This document shows, one piece after another, positions 1-5,814 of a stretch of 6,357 nucleotides of DNA. Numbering within the stretch: position 1 is the stretch's first letter; the number at the start of each line of letters is the position of its first letter. The notes below the pieces were generated by a model. It was not told where the DNA came from. It saw only the letters and a list, made by a program, of their open reading frames with translations, and did not search any database. Source of the stretch: CAYUWM01 sp964448395 (GTDB lineage: Bacteria; Chloroflexota; Dehalococcoidia; E44-bin15); the NCBI GenBank assembly GCA_964448395.1, contig CAYUWM010000072.1, positions 1 through 6,357 on the forward strand, in the 5' to 3' direction. The position numbers were made by a program, and so were the translations under genes.

Positions 1-892
1 CCATCTCCACCAGAATCTGGTTAAGGGTCTGCTCCCGCTCGTCGTGGCCGCCGCCGAACCCGGCGCCGCGATGGCGCCCCACGGCATCGATCTCGTCGAT
101 GAACACGATACAGGGATTGTTGCGCTTCGCCTGATCGAAGAGGTCCCTCACCCGCGAGGCGCCGACCCCGACGAACATCTCCACGAACTCGCTCCCGCTG
201 ATGGAGAAGAAGGGCACCGCCGCCTCCCCGGCCACGGCACGCGCCATCAGCGTCTTCCCCGACCCCGGCGGACCTACCAGCAATACCCCCTTGGGGATGC
301 GCGCCCCCAGCGCGGAGAACTTCTCCGGGCTCTTGAGGAACTCCACCACTTCCTCCAATTCGGTTTTGGCCTCATCGACCCCGGCGACATCGTCGAAGGT
401 GACGGCGGGCTTGGTGCTGGGGAACAGGCGCGCCTTGCTCCGGCCGAAGTTCATCGCTTGATTACCCGCCCCCCGGGCACGGCTGAAGATATACCATATC
501 AGGCCGATAAAGATCACCAGCGGCAGCAGGGTGAAGAGCAGACTGCCCCAATCGAAGCCGCTCTGGGGGATGTATTCATACTCAACCCCGTAGCCGCTGA
601 ACATCTCGAAGACCTCGGTGCTGGTCATGCCCTCCGGTATGTAGGCCACCGCGTCTTCGCCGTTAGTAAGGGTCAGTGTAAGTTTTTCGCCGGAGTGCTC
701 AACGCTCTCGATCTTGGTGTTGCTTACCACCCCATCCTCAACCACCATGCCTTTCTCGGCCTCATCCACTACCTTAGACAACGACCACTCATCGGGAGCC
801 GGGCTGGAGGGAAGAAAGGTGAAGAAGATCGCTACCAGAGCAGCGATCACCACCAGATAGATTATCCCCCGCTTTAAATACTTGGAACCCAC
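1..892 (-). CDS. ftsH: ATP-dependent zinc metalloprotease FtsH, N-terminal part (cut by window edge)
   Basis: FtsH is a membrane-anchored hexameric AAA+ protease that extracts and degrades membrane and short-lived cytosolic proteins. Visible here are 297 codons. They contain a first membrane segment at about residues 9-28, an extracytoplasmic domain at 29-115, and a second membrane segment at about 117-137. The AAA module follows, with Walker A GPPGSGKT at 207-214, the pore motif FVG at 240-242 and Walker B IVFIDEID ending at D269. The sequence leaves the window just after the GHDEREQTLNQ segment, so the SRH arginines and the zinc site HExxH lie outside it. The start is GTG at 892-890, chosen because AGGAAGGA sits 4 bases upstream and the first membrane helix begins a few residues in. 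The gene is divergent from the DUF3786 gene. Identification is very secure; the partial state is due only to the window edge. Confidence 0.97.
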   Translation of the reverse strand, partial: MGSKYLKRGIIYLVVIAALVAIFFTFLPSSPAPDEWSLSKVVDEAEKGMVVEDGVVSNTKIESVEHSGEKLTLTLTNGEDAVAYIPEGMTSTEVFEMFSGYGVEYEYIPQSGFDWGSLLFTLLPLVIFIGLIWYIFSRARGAGNQAMNFGRSKARLFPSTKPAVTFDDVAGVDEAKTELEEVVEFLKSPEKFSALGARIPKGVLLVGPPGSGKTLMARAVAGEAAVPFFSISGSEFVEMFVGVGASRVRDLFDQAKRNNPCIVFIDEIDAVGRHRGAGFGGGHDEREQTLNQILVEM

Positions 893-896
893 GCTG

Positions 897-904
897 TCCT
901 TCCT
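897..904 (-). promoter_or_regulatory. ribosome binding site that fixes the ftsH GTG start
   Basis: Read on the minus strand this is AGGAAGGA, 4 bases before GTG at 892-890. No equally good site precedes the in-frame TTG further upstream, so it decides the start. Confidence 0.75.
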
Positions 905-925
905 ATGTGCATCCCGCAACTCATT

Positions 926-954
926 ATTATACCAGAAAGCACGTTCGATTTAAA
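926..954 (-). promoter_or_regulatory. putative sigma70-type promoter for ftsH
   Basis: On the minus strand there is a perfect -10 TATAAT (931-926) and a -35-like TTTAAA (954-949, 4 of 6 matches to TTGACA) separated by exactly 17 bases. Transcription would start near 919, giving a leader of about 27 bases that contains the Shine-Dalgarno. Seen by eye only. Confidence 0.6.
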
Positions 955-967
955 TCCAGGGGCGTTG

Positions 968-996
968 TTGCTTGCAGACTGCGGCTGTATTATACT
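968..996 (+). promoter_or_regulatory. putative sigma70-type promoter for the DUF3786-greA pair
   Basis: TTGCTT (968-973) and TATACT (991-996) are separated by 17 bases. The predicted start of transcription, about 1003, is only a few bases before the ATG at 1007, so the mRNA would be nearly leaderless. The element lies back to back with the ftsH promoter, 13 bases away. Confidence 0.5.
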
Positions 997-1006
997 TATA
1001 AGCGCG

Positions 1007-1630
1007 ATGGGGCTTGACGATGCTTACCGCAAGGCGCTAGAGGATATGTCGCTGCTTAATCCTCAGATTACCGCCTCCAGAAGCGGCGTCAGCTTCGACG
1101 ATGGCAAGTTCAACATTCCCCTTTTCAATCGTTCATTCAGCGTGTCCTTCCCCGATATAAAAGTGGAGGAGGCCGGTAGCGAAACACCGCCGTTCAAGCT
1201 GTTGGAAATACTGCTGATGCATTACCTGATCAACGCCGATGGCACGGAGGCATCCGGTATGTGGATAACCTACCGCCAGCTTCCCGGGGCCAACCTGTTC
1301 GCGGACAGGTTCACCAATCTGGTATCACGCCCCATGCTGGAGAGCTTCGGCAACGACGCCGAGGGCCTGAGGCAAGCCGGTCTGGCCATCGGAGGCCAGC
1401 CTATGGACCGCAGCGGAGACGTATCCTTCAGGTTCCGCGCCCTGCCCAAGATACCTATAGGCTTCATACTATACCTCGGCGACGAAGAGATGCCCCCCTC
1501 AATCAGCATCCTCTTCGACAGCGCCGCGCCCCATTACCTTCCCACCGAGGACCTCACCATACTGGCCAGCCTGTTGCACTCGGGGCTCAAGGGCGCAAAA
1601 AGAACCAAAGTCACGGGAAGGGGAGCATGA
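1007..1630 (+). CDS. DUF3786 domain-containing protein
   Basis: A 207-residue soluble protein with no signal peptide, no membrane helix and no cysteine. I recognise the DUF3786 pattern: an N-terminal helix with YRKALED at 7-13, then RSGVSFDD at 25-32, HYL at 72-74, WITYRQLPG at 86-94 followed by F98, and a C-terminal half with PIGFILYLGDEEMPPS at 150-165 and LFDSAAPHYLPTEDL at 169-183. The family is known mainly from anaerobic bacteria and archaea; its function is unknown, so none is assigned. The frame is open from an ATG at 905, but the 34 residues this would add look unlike the family. The ATG at 1007 starts exactly at the conserved helix, although it has no clear Shine-Dalgarno. The stop overlaps the next start by four bases, which implies coupled translation with the GreA-like gene. 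Confidence 0.8.
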   Translation: MGLDDAYRKALEDMSLLNPQITASRSGVSFDDGKFNIPLFNRSFSVSFPDIKVEEAGSETPPFKLLEILLMHYLINADGTEASGMWITYRQLPGANLFADRFTNLVSRPMLESFGNDAEGLRQAGLAIGGQPMDRSGDVSFRFRALPKIPIGFILYLGDEEMPPSISILFDSAAPHYLPTEDLTILASLLHSGLKGAKRTKVTGRGA

Positions 1631-2418
1631 ACCAGGATAAAACGCTGGCCCAGGCGGCGGCTGAGTTCCTGGCTAGCCTTAAACCAGACCAGCGACAGGA
1701 CCATCATCAGGAAGTGAACAAGTTCATACGGTGGTGTGGAACCGAACGCCCGTTACAGGAGCTCAGTGCGCAACAGGTCTCGAAATACGCAGGCAGCCTC
1801 GACAGTTCATCGCCCAATGCGGCCAAGAATGCGGCGTCGGTAAAGGCCTTTCTATCCTATACCAGGAAGCAAGGCCTCATCGAGAGCAACCTCGCAGTCC
1901 ACCTCAGGGTGAAGAAAACCTCAACGAAGCAGTCAACTCCGATTAAACAGCGTCGCCGAACGATTACCATGACCGCTGAAGGCTACCGGGAACTGGAAAC
2001 TGAGCTGACTGCGCTGAAGAGTGAGCGCCCCCGCATCGCCGATACAATAAGCAAGGCCGCCGCCGACAAGGACTTCCGCGAAAATGCACCGCTCCATGCC
2101 GCCAAGGAACAGCAAGGGATGGTGGAGGCGCGGATCAGGGAACTGGAGGCCGACCTCAATTCAGCGGTAGTTTCAACCGATAAAGGGGATGGGGAAAGGG
2201 TATCTCTGGGCAGCACCATCACCCTTCGAGACTTATCCCACAACGAAGATCTGCGCTACACGCTGGTAGACACGCGGGAGTCGAGTCCGGCCAGAGGCAA
2301 GCTGTCTGTGGCTTCGCCCACCGGCAAGGCCCTGATGGGGCGGGCGCAGGGCGATGTCATCGAGGTAAAGGCCCCCGCCGGCATGTTACGTTATCGCATC
2401 GAGAAAATCGAAGAATAA
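1627..2418 (+). CDS. greA: GreA/GreB-family transcription elongation factor with N-terminal SAM-like (core-binding) domain
   Basis: A 263-residue protein of two parts. Residues 1 to about 96 resemble the SAM-like core-binding domain of tyrosine recombinases: an AAAEFLASL helix, EVNKFIRWC, LSAQQVSKYAGSL and SVKAFLSYTRKQGLI. No recombinase catalytic domain follows. A basic linker (KQRRR at 107-111) leads into a full GreA module: ITMTAEGYRELETEL at 113-127 opens the coiled coil, its tip carries D149 and E152 in DFRENA, and HAAKEQQG follows at 157-164. The C-terminal FKBP-like domain has SPTGKALMG at 230-238. The two acidic tip residues match those by which Gre factors position Mg2+ in the RNA polymerase secondary channel to cleave backtracked RNA, so activity is expected. 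Typical GreA is about 158 residues; the extra 105 are the added domain. The start is ATG at 1627, with GGGGAG just upstream, overlapping the DUF3786 stop. The frame is open further upstream, but that part is a shadow of the preceding gene. Confidence 0.9.
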   Translation: MNQDKTLAQAAAEFLASLKPDQRQDHHQEVNKFIRWCGTERPLQELSAQQVSKYAGSLDSSSPNAAKNAASVKAFLSYTRKQGLIESNLAVHLRVKKTSTKQSTPIKQRRRTITMTAEGYRELETELTALKSERPRIADTISKAAADKDFRENAPLHAAKEQQGMVEARIRELEADLNSAVVSTDKGDGERVSLGSTITLRDLSHNEDLRYTLVDTRESSPARGKLSVASPTGKALMGRAQGDVIEVKAPAGMLRYRIEKIEE

Positions 2419-2483
2419 TCCGGGGCACATTCGCTGACGTTAATCGAATATATACCAAAACAACAACTCTATGCCCGCAGTTC

Positions 2484-2510
2484 TTGACTTTTCCCCCCAG
2501 ATGGTATACT
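2484..2510 (+). promoter_or_regulatory. putative promoter of the SCP2-like gene array
   Basis: TTGACT (-35, 2484-2489) and TATACT (-10, 2505-2510) have a short 15-base spacer, compensated by an extended -10 TGG directly before TATACT. Transcription would start near 2517, about 26 bases before the first array gene. It is the only convincing promoter I found between the GreA gene and the end of the array. No terminator hairpin with a T-run was seen after the GreA stop at 2418, so some readthrough from upstream is possible. Confidence 0.65.
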
Positions 2511-2542
2511 AATATAGGTTACAAAAAGACGGGGAGGCAACA

Positions 2543-2965
2543 GTGAAACTACTATCGCAGGAAATGCTCGACGAGATGGTGAAGCGGAGTGAGAATCCGG
2601 ATATTCAGGAAACGCTCAAGGGCCTGACCATCCGGCTGATCATGGTGGCCACCGACTGTCCCGGGGACGAAGACCGCGGGTGCAGGCTCCTCATCGAGGA
2701 CGGAAAGATCGTCAAGGCGGAAACCGAAGCAAAGCCCGCCCCCAGCGCAATGCGGGATGAGGCGCTGGACAAGGCCCAGTTCGACGCCAAGGTCGTCAGC
2801 CCGTTTGAACCGCTCACCGATCTGGTAACCGAGAAGATGAGCCTGGTGGCAGCCTTCGGATACGTGAAGATCGACGGCGACCTGCCCAAGCTGATGACAC
2901 AGGTCGAGGGTTTCGTGGCGTTCCTCAAGTTTATCGGCTCGCTTCCCGTCGAGTGGGGAACCTAG
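2543..2965 (+). CDS. SCP2-like sterol/lipid-binding domain protein, array gene 1
   Basis: A 140-residue protein and the most diverged member at its ends. It lacks the MGxxLG(T/S)QEL start of most siblings and ends in VEWGT instead of a form like IEP. It keeps KGLT (26-29), the loop DCPGDEDR (38-45), KPAPS (64-68) and the SCP2 C-terminal signature KIDGD (109-113). TEK (96-98) replaces the NGK/TGK that usually precedes the last helices. It has two cysteines, C39 in the loop and C47. The start is GTG with GGGGAGG (2531-2537) 5 bases upstream. As first gene after the promoter it leads the presumed operon. SCP2 domains enclose a hydrophobic tunnel for lipids or acyl groups; the ligand here is not known. 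Confidence 0.85.
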   Translation: MKLLSQEMLDEMVKRSENPDIQETLKGLTIRLIMVATDCPGDEDRGCRLLIEDGKIVKAETEAKPAPSAMRDEALDKAQFDAKVVSPFEPLTDLVTEKMSLVAAFGYVKIDGDLPKLMTQVEGFVAFLKFIGSLPVEWGT

Positions 2966-3001
2966 ATTACAATCGCAGCTATTTAGAAGGAGAGTTATAT
3001 C

Positions 3002-3427
3002 ATGGGTTTTGGATTAGGCACGCAGGAACTGGCGGACGAGTGCATGAGGCGGCAGGATGCAGACCCCACATTCCAGCAGAAGGTCAAGGGGCTGACCGCC
3101 AGACTGCTCTTCGTCAGCACCGACTGCCCGGGTAACGAGGACCGGCAGCTTGCCCTCGATATCGAGAACGGGCGTTTCACTGCAATTGGAGTATCAGCAA
3201 AGCCGGCACCCAGCGACCTGAGGAGCGCCCCGTTCGACCACACCAAGTACGGCTTTCGCGTGATTGCCCCCGAGCAGACGCTCCTCGACATGATCAATGG
3301 CAAGGCGGAATTGCTGGACGTGATGGGAAAGATAAAGATAGACGGGGATCTGGGCATATTCATGGCCCAGGTGCAGGGGTTCATCGGCTTCGTCGAATAC
3401 CTGAGCTCGATGGGTATAGAACCTTAA
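3002..3427 (+). CDS. SCP2-like sterol/lipid-binding domain protein, array gene 2
   Basis: A 141-residue cytosolic protein, used here as the reference for numbering. An N-terminal amphipathic helix (TQELADECMRRQ, 7-18) leads to DPTFQQKVKGL (21-31). A first beta pair runs to the loop DCPGNEDRQ (41-49), then LALDIENGRF (50-59). KPAPSDLR (67-74) and FDHTKYGFRV (78-87) follow. The SCP2 end signature is LLDMINGKAELLDVMGKIKIDGD (94-116, cited by position; key parts NGK and KIDGD), aligning with the TGK...GKLKITGN end of classical SCP2 proteins. Cysteines are C14 and C42. The start has AGAAGGAGAG upstream. At about 86 percent identity by hand count, gene 3 is its closest sibling. Confidence 0.87.
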   Translation: MGFGLGTQELADECMRRQDADPTFQQKVKGLTARLLFVSTDCPGNEDRQLALDIENGRFTAIGVSAKPAPSDLRSAPFDHTKYGFRVIAPEQTLLDMINGKAELLDVMGKIKIDGDLGIFMAQVQGFIGFVEYLSSMGIEP

Positions 3428-3455
3428 TAAATATCGTTTCTCTCGTAGCTAAACA

Positions 3456-3463
3456 GGGGGAGG
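3456..3463 (+). promoter_or_regulatory. strong Shine-Dalgarno in a leader motif shared by array genes 3 and 4
   Basis: GGGGGAGG followed by TGCAC lies just before ATG at 3470. The same 13 bases, GGGGGAGGTGCAC, recur before the gene 4 start. GGAGGTG is fully complementary to the usual 16S anti-Shine-Dalgarno, so these two genes have the best translation starts in the array. Confidence 0.7.
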
Positions 3464-3469
3464 TGCACC

Positions 3470-3895
3470 ATGGGATTCAGACTGGGTACACAGGAGTTGG
3501 CGAACGAGTGCATGAAGCGGCAGGATGAAGACCCGGGTTTCCAGGATAAGCTTAAGGGGCTGACCGCCAGGCTGCTCTTCGTAAGCACCGACTGCCCGGG
3601 TAACGAGGATCGGCAGCTTGCCCTCGATATCGAGAACGGGCGTTTCAATGAAATAGAAGTATCCGCAAAGCCGGCTCCCAGCGACCTGAGGAGCGCCCCG
3701 TTCGACCACACCAAGTACAGCTTCCGCGTGGTTGCCCCTCAACAGAGTCTTATCGATATGCTCGACGGCAAGGCGGAACTGCTGGACGTGATGGGAAAGA
3801 TAAAGATAGACGGGGATCTGGGCATCTTCATGGCCCAAGTCCAGGGGTTTCTCGGCTTCGTCGAATACCTGGGCACAATGGGTATAGAACCTTAA
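3470..3895 (+). CDS. SCP2-like sterol/lipid-binding domain protein, array gene 3
   Basis: A 141-residue near-twin of gene 2, with about 20 differences by hand count. Many are in the N-terminal helix (R4, N12, K16, E20, G23, D26) and in the strand after ENGRF, where TAIGV becomes NEIEV. The loop DCPGNEDRQ (41-49), KPAPSDLRSAPFDHTK (67-82) and VMGKIKIDGDLGIFMAQVQG (107-126) are unchanged. DNA identity extends to third codon positions, with unbroken tracts of 37, 42 and 46 bases, so the pair is a recent duplication or has been homogenised by gene conversion. It carries C14 and C42. The function is inferred only from the SCP2-like fold. Confidence 0.87.
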   Translation: MGFRLGTQELANECMKRQDEDPGFQDKLKGLTARLLFVSTDCPGNEDRQLALDIENGRFNEIEVSAKPAPSDLRSAPFDHTKYSFRVVAPQQSLIDMLDGKAELLDVMGKIKIDGDLGIFMAQVQGFLGFVEYLGTMGIEP

Positions 3896-3932
3896 TTGAA
3901 TCATTTTTACCATAAACGGGGGAGGTGCACTG

Positions 3933-4358
3933 ATGGGACTAAGCTTAGGATCACAGGAACTGGCAGACGAGTGTATGAAGCGACAGGAGGAGGATCCCGA
4001 GTTCCAGGAGCAGATGAAGGGCCTGGAAGTCAAGCTCCTCATGGTATGCAACGACTGCCCGGGGAACGAGGACCGGCAACTCGCGATCGTTTTTGAAGAC
4101 GGCCGTCTAACCGAAATCACTATTGAGGCCAAGCCGGCACCCAGCGACCTGAGAACGGCTGAGTTCGACCACACCAAGTTCGAGTTCCGCGTTCAGGCCC
4201 CGGAGGAAACCCTGATCGACATGATAAACGGGAAGATGGACATGATTCAGGCGCTGCCGGTGACCAAGATCGAGGGGGACATCGCCAAGCTGATGGCCAA
4301 GGCCGAGGGTTTCGTCAATTTCATCAAGTTCCTCGGCACAATGGACATAGTGCCTTAG
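3933..4358 (+). CDS. SCP2-like sterol/lipid-binding domain protein, array gene 4
   Basis: A 141-residue protein of the DCPGNEDRQ loop type (41-49). It shares the N-terminal SQELADECMKRQ helix and KPAPSDLR (67-74) with genes 2 and 3. It differs in the ligand-tunnel half: FEDGRLTEITIEA, then MINGKMDMIQALPVTKIEGD (97-116), where ALPVT replaces DVMGKI. It is richest in cysteine among the siblings (C14, C39, C42), with C39 and C42 spaced CxxC as CNDC. It ends FLGTMDIVP. The start is set by GGGGGAGGTGCAC, as in gene 3. It appears to be the last consecutive member of the cysteine-loop group; gene 5 opens the other group. Confidence 0.86.
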   Translation: MGLSLGSQELADECMKRQEEDPEFQEQMKGLEVKLLMVCNDCPGNEDRQLAIVFEDGRLTEITIEAKPAPSDLRTAEFDHTKFEFRVQAPEETLIDMINGKMDMIQALPVTKIEGDIAKLMAKAEGFVNFIKFLGTMDIVP

Positions 4359-4378
4359 TATGAATGTATATACTTAGA

Positions 4379-4395
4379 TCGCTGGAAGCGAGGAA
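4379..4395 (+). promoter_or_regulatory. short hairpin beside the gene 5 Shine-Dalgarno
   Basis: TCGCT-GGA-AGCGA (4379-4391) can form a 5-bp stem with a 3-base loop. The ribosome site GAGGAA (4390-4395) begins in the last two stem bases. If it forms, it could lower initiation of gene 5. The stem is short and may be chance. Confidence 0.25.
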
Positions 4396-4402
4396 TTATT
4401 AG

Positions 4403-4828
4403 ATGGGATTCAGATTATTCACCGAGGAGCTGCGGGACGAGATCATGAAAAAGCAGAGGGAGGACCCCGAGCTTCAGGAAAAGCTCAAGGGTCTGACGTT
4501 CCGGCTGCTGCTGGTGGGTACCGACGCACCGGGCGGTGAGGACCGCCAGCTGGCGATCAATCTCCAGGCGGGCAAGTTCATCAACGTAGGCGTGAGCAAG
4601 GATCCGGCCCCCAGCTACCTGCGGAACGCGTCCTTCGACAGGATGAAGTTCGATGCCAAGGTCATCGGCGACCACCAGACACTATTCGACCTGGTCACCG
4701 GCAAGCTGGACCTTCTATCGGCATTCGACAAGGTGCACATCGAGGGGGATACCTCCAAGCTGTCGGCCCAACTCCCCGGGTTCATAGGTTTCATCGAATA
4801 CCTGAGCACCATGAATATAGAACCCTGA
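4403..4828 (+). CDS. SCP2-like sterol/lipid-binding domain protein, array gene 5
   Basis: A 141-residue protein, first of the second loop group. The loop reads DAPGGEDRQ (41-49), so the cysteine is replaced by alanine and the whole protein has no cysteine. The next strand is INLQAGKFINVGV (52-64) rather than the xIENGRF type. DPAPSYLR (67-74), FDAKVIGD (83-90) and TGKLDLLSAFDKVHIEGD (99-116) complete the SCP2-like signature, and it ends YLSTMNIEP. Its N-terminus, MGFRLFTEELRDEIMKKQ, closely matches that of gene 7. The 44-base gap before it holds a small hairpin next to a modest Shine-Dalgarno (GAGGAA); no convincing separate promoter was found there. Confidence 0.86.
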   Translation: MGFRLFTEELRDEIMKKQREDPELQEKLKGLTFRLLLVGTDAPGGEDRQLAINLQAGKFINVGVSKDPAPSYLRNASFDRMKFDAKVIGDHQTLFDLVTGKLDLLSAFDKVHIEGDTSKLSAQLPGFIGFIEYLSTMNIEP

Positions 4829-4863
4829 GGCATGTAGATTCCAGCCAGAGGGAGTAGATTTAG

Positions 4864-5289
4864 ATGACTATAAAACTGGGCACACAGGACCTGACCAACG
4901 AGATATTCAAGAGACAGGCAGAGGATACCGAGTTCCAGTCTAGGCTCAAGGGACTGACCTTCAACCTGCTGCTGGTGGGCACCGATAATCCGGACGGCAA
5001 TGACTGGCAATACGCCATCGAGCTGCAAAAGGGGCAATTCGTTAACGTCGGTTTGGATGTGAAGCCCGCCCCCAGCGATCTGAGGAGCACCTCGTTCGAT
5101 AAGGAAAATTTCGATGCCAAGGCAATCTCCGACCACCAGACGCTCTATGAGCTGGTGAGCGGGAAGCTGGACCTGGTCAACGCGATAACCAAAGTGAAGA
5201 TCGAAGGTGATATAGGCAAGCTGATGAAACAGCTCGACGGCTTCATAGGCTTTCTAGGGTTCCTCGCTACGATGGATGTTGTTCCTTAA
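4864..5289 (+). CDS. SCP2-like sterol/lipid-binding domain protein, array gene 6
   Basis: A 141-residue cysteine-free protein of the second group, sharing LTFxLLLVGTD (31-41) and SDHQTLYELVSGKLDLV (89-105) with gene 5. Its loop is the most altered of the array: DNPDGNDWQ (41-49) keeps only D41, P43 and D47 of the DxPGxEDR pattern and has W48 where the others have R. KPAPSDLR (67-74) and KVKIEGD (110-116) are intact, and it ends FLATMDVVP. It begins MTIKLGTQDL in place of the common MGxxLGTQEL. The ribosome site GAGGGAG lies before the ATG. Confidence 0.85.
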   Translation: MTIKLGTQDLTNEIFKRQAEDTEFQSRLKGLTFNLLLVGTDNPDGNDWQYAIELQKGQFVNVGLDVKPAPSDLRSTSFDKENFDAKAISDHQTLYELVSGKLDLVNAITKVKIEGDIGKLMKQLDGFIGFLGFLATMDVVP

Positions 5290-5347
5290 TGCCTCCCCCT
5301 GCGGAGAGAACCCATATCACTCCTACAGAATAGAAAGGTATTTCAAC

Positions 5348-5776
5348 ATGGGATTCAGGCTATTTTCCGAAGAACTGCGGGACGAGTGCATGCGACGGCA
5401 GAGCATTGACGCCAAGTTCCAGGAGAAGCTCAAGGGGCTGACATTCAGGCTTATACTGGTAGGCATGGAGGCACCCGGCGGCCAGGATCGGGCGCTGTCG
5501 ATCAACCTGCAGGCCGGCAGCTTTATAAATGTCGGGGTGGATATCCACACCTCACCCAGTTTCGAGCTGAGGAGCCCCCACTTCGATAAAACCAGGTTCG
5601 ACGCCAAGGTCATCGGCGACTACATAATGATCTATGACCTTGCGACTGGAAAGATGGACCTGGCGACCGCGATGGATAAGGTGGAGATCCACGGGGACCT
5701 GACCAAGCTGATGCGCCAAGCCGCAGGCTTCACCGCCCTGCTGGAATTCCTGGCGACGATGGATATCGAGCCTTAA
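5348..5776 (+). CDS. SCP2-like sterol/lipid-binding domain protein, array gene 7
   Basis: A 142-residue protein of the second group. The frame is open from an ATG at 5276 inside gene 6, but ATG 5348 begins the conserved MGFRLFSEEL and has AGAAAGG upstream, so 5348 is chosen. This leaves a 58-base gap, the longest in the array, with no clear structure. The loop reads EAPGGQDRA (41-49), with D41 changed to E. One extra residue occurs after the PS motif: HTSPSFELR (67-75) replaces KPAPSDLR, losing the Pro-Ala-Pro step. TGKMDLATAMDKVEIHGD lies at about 100-117. C14 is the only cysteine. Its N-terminus is nearest to gene 5 and its end, FLATMDIEP, is close to gene 6. Confidence 0.85.
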   Translation: MGFRLFSEELRDECMRRQSIDAKFQEKLKGLTFRLILVGMEAPGGQDRALSINLQAGSFINVGVDIHTSPSFELRSPHFDKTRFDAKVIGDYIMIYDLATGKMDLATAMDKVEIHGDLTKLMRQAAGFTALLEFLATMDIEP

Positions 5777-5814
5777 ATCAAACATATTTATCAAAACGGT
5801 AGGAGCAAAACAGC

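Noticed and set aside
44..877. Long plus-strand open frame of 277 codons opposite ftsH
   Set aside because: It is antisense to a fully recognisable FtsH with correct motifs; the translation is low-complexity, rich in H, R, G and P, with no family resemblance, as expected for a GC-rich shadow frame.
1261..1626. Upstream extension of the GreA-like frame to 385 codons
   Set aside because: This part overlaps the DUF3786 gene in another frame and translates to R/P/H-rich sequence; ATG 1627 has a good ribosome site and begins the SAM-like domain.
3449..4177. Minus-strand open frame of 242 codons across array genes 3 and 4, with similar ones opposite other copies
   Set aside because: Similar antisense frames recur in several repeats simply because the coding strand is conserved; they have no ribosome sites and no recognisable product.
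4342..4374. Possible internal promoter before gene 5 (TGGACA with TGTATA or TATACT)
   Set aside because: TGGACA matches the -35 well, but a 17-base spacer leads to a poor -10 and the good TATACT is 21 bases away; not convincing.
5276..5347. Earlier start for array gene 7, adding 24 residues
   Set aside because: It would overlap gene 6, has no ribosome site, and adds residues that no sibling has.
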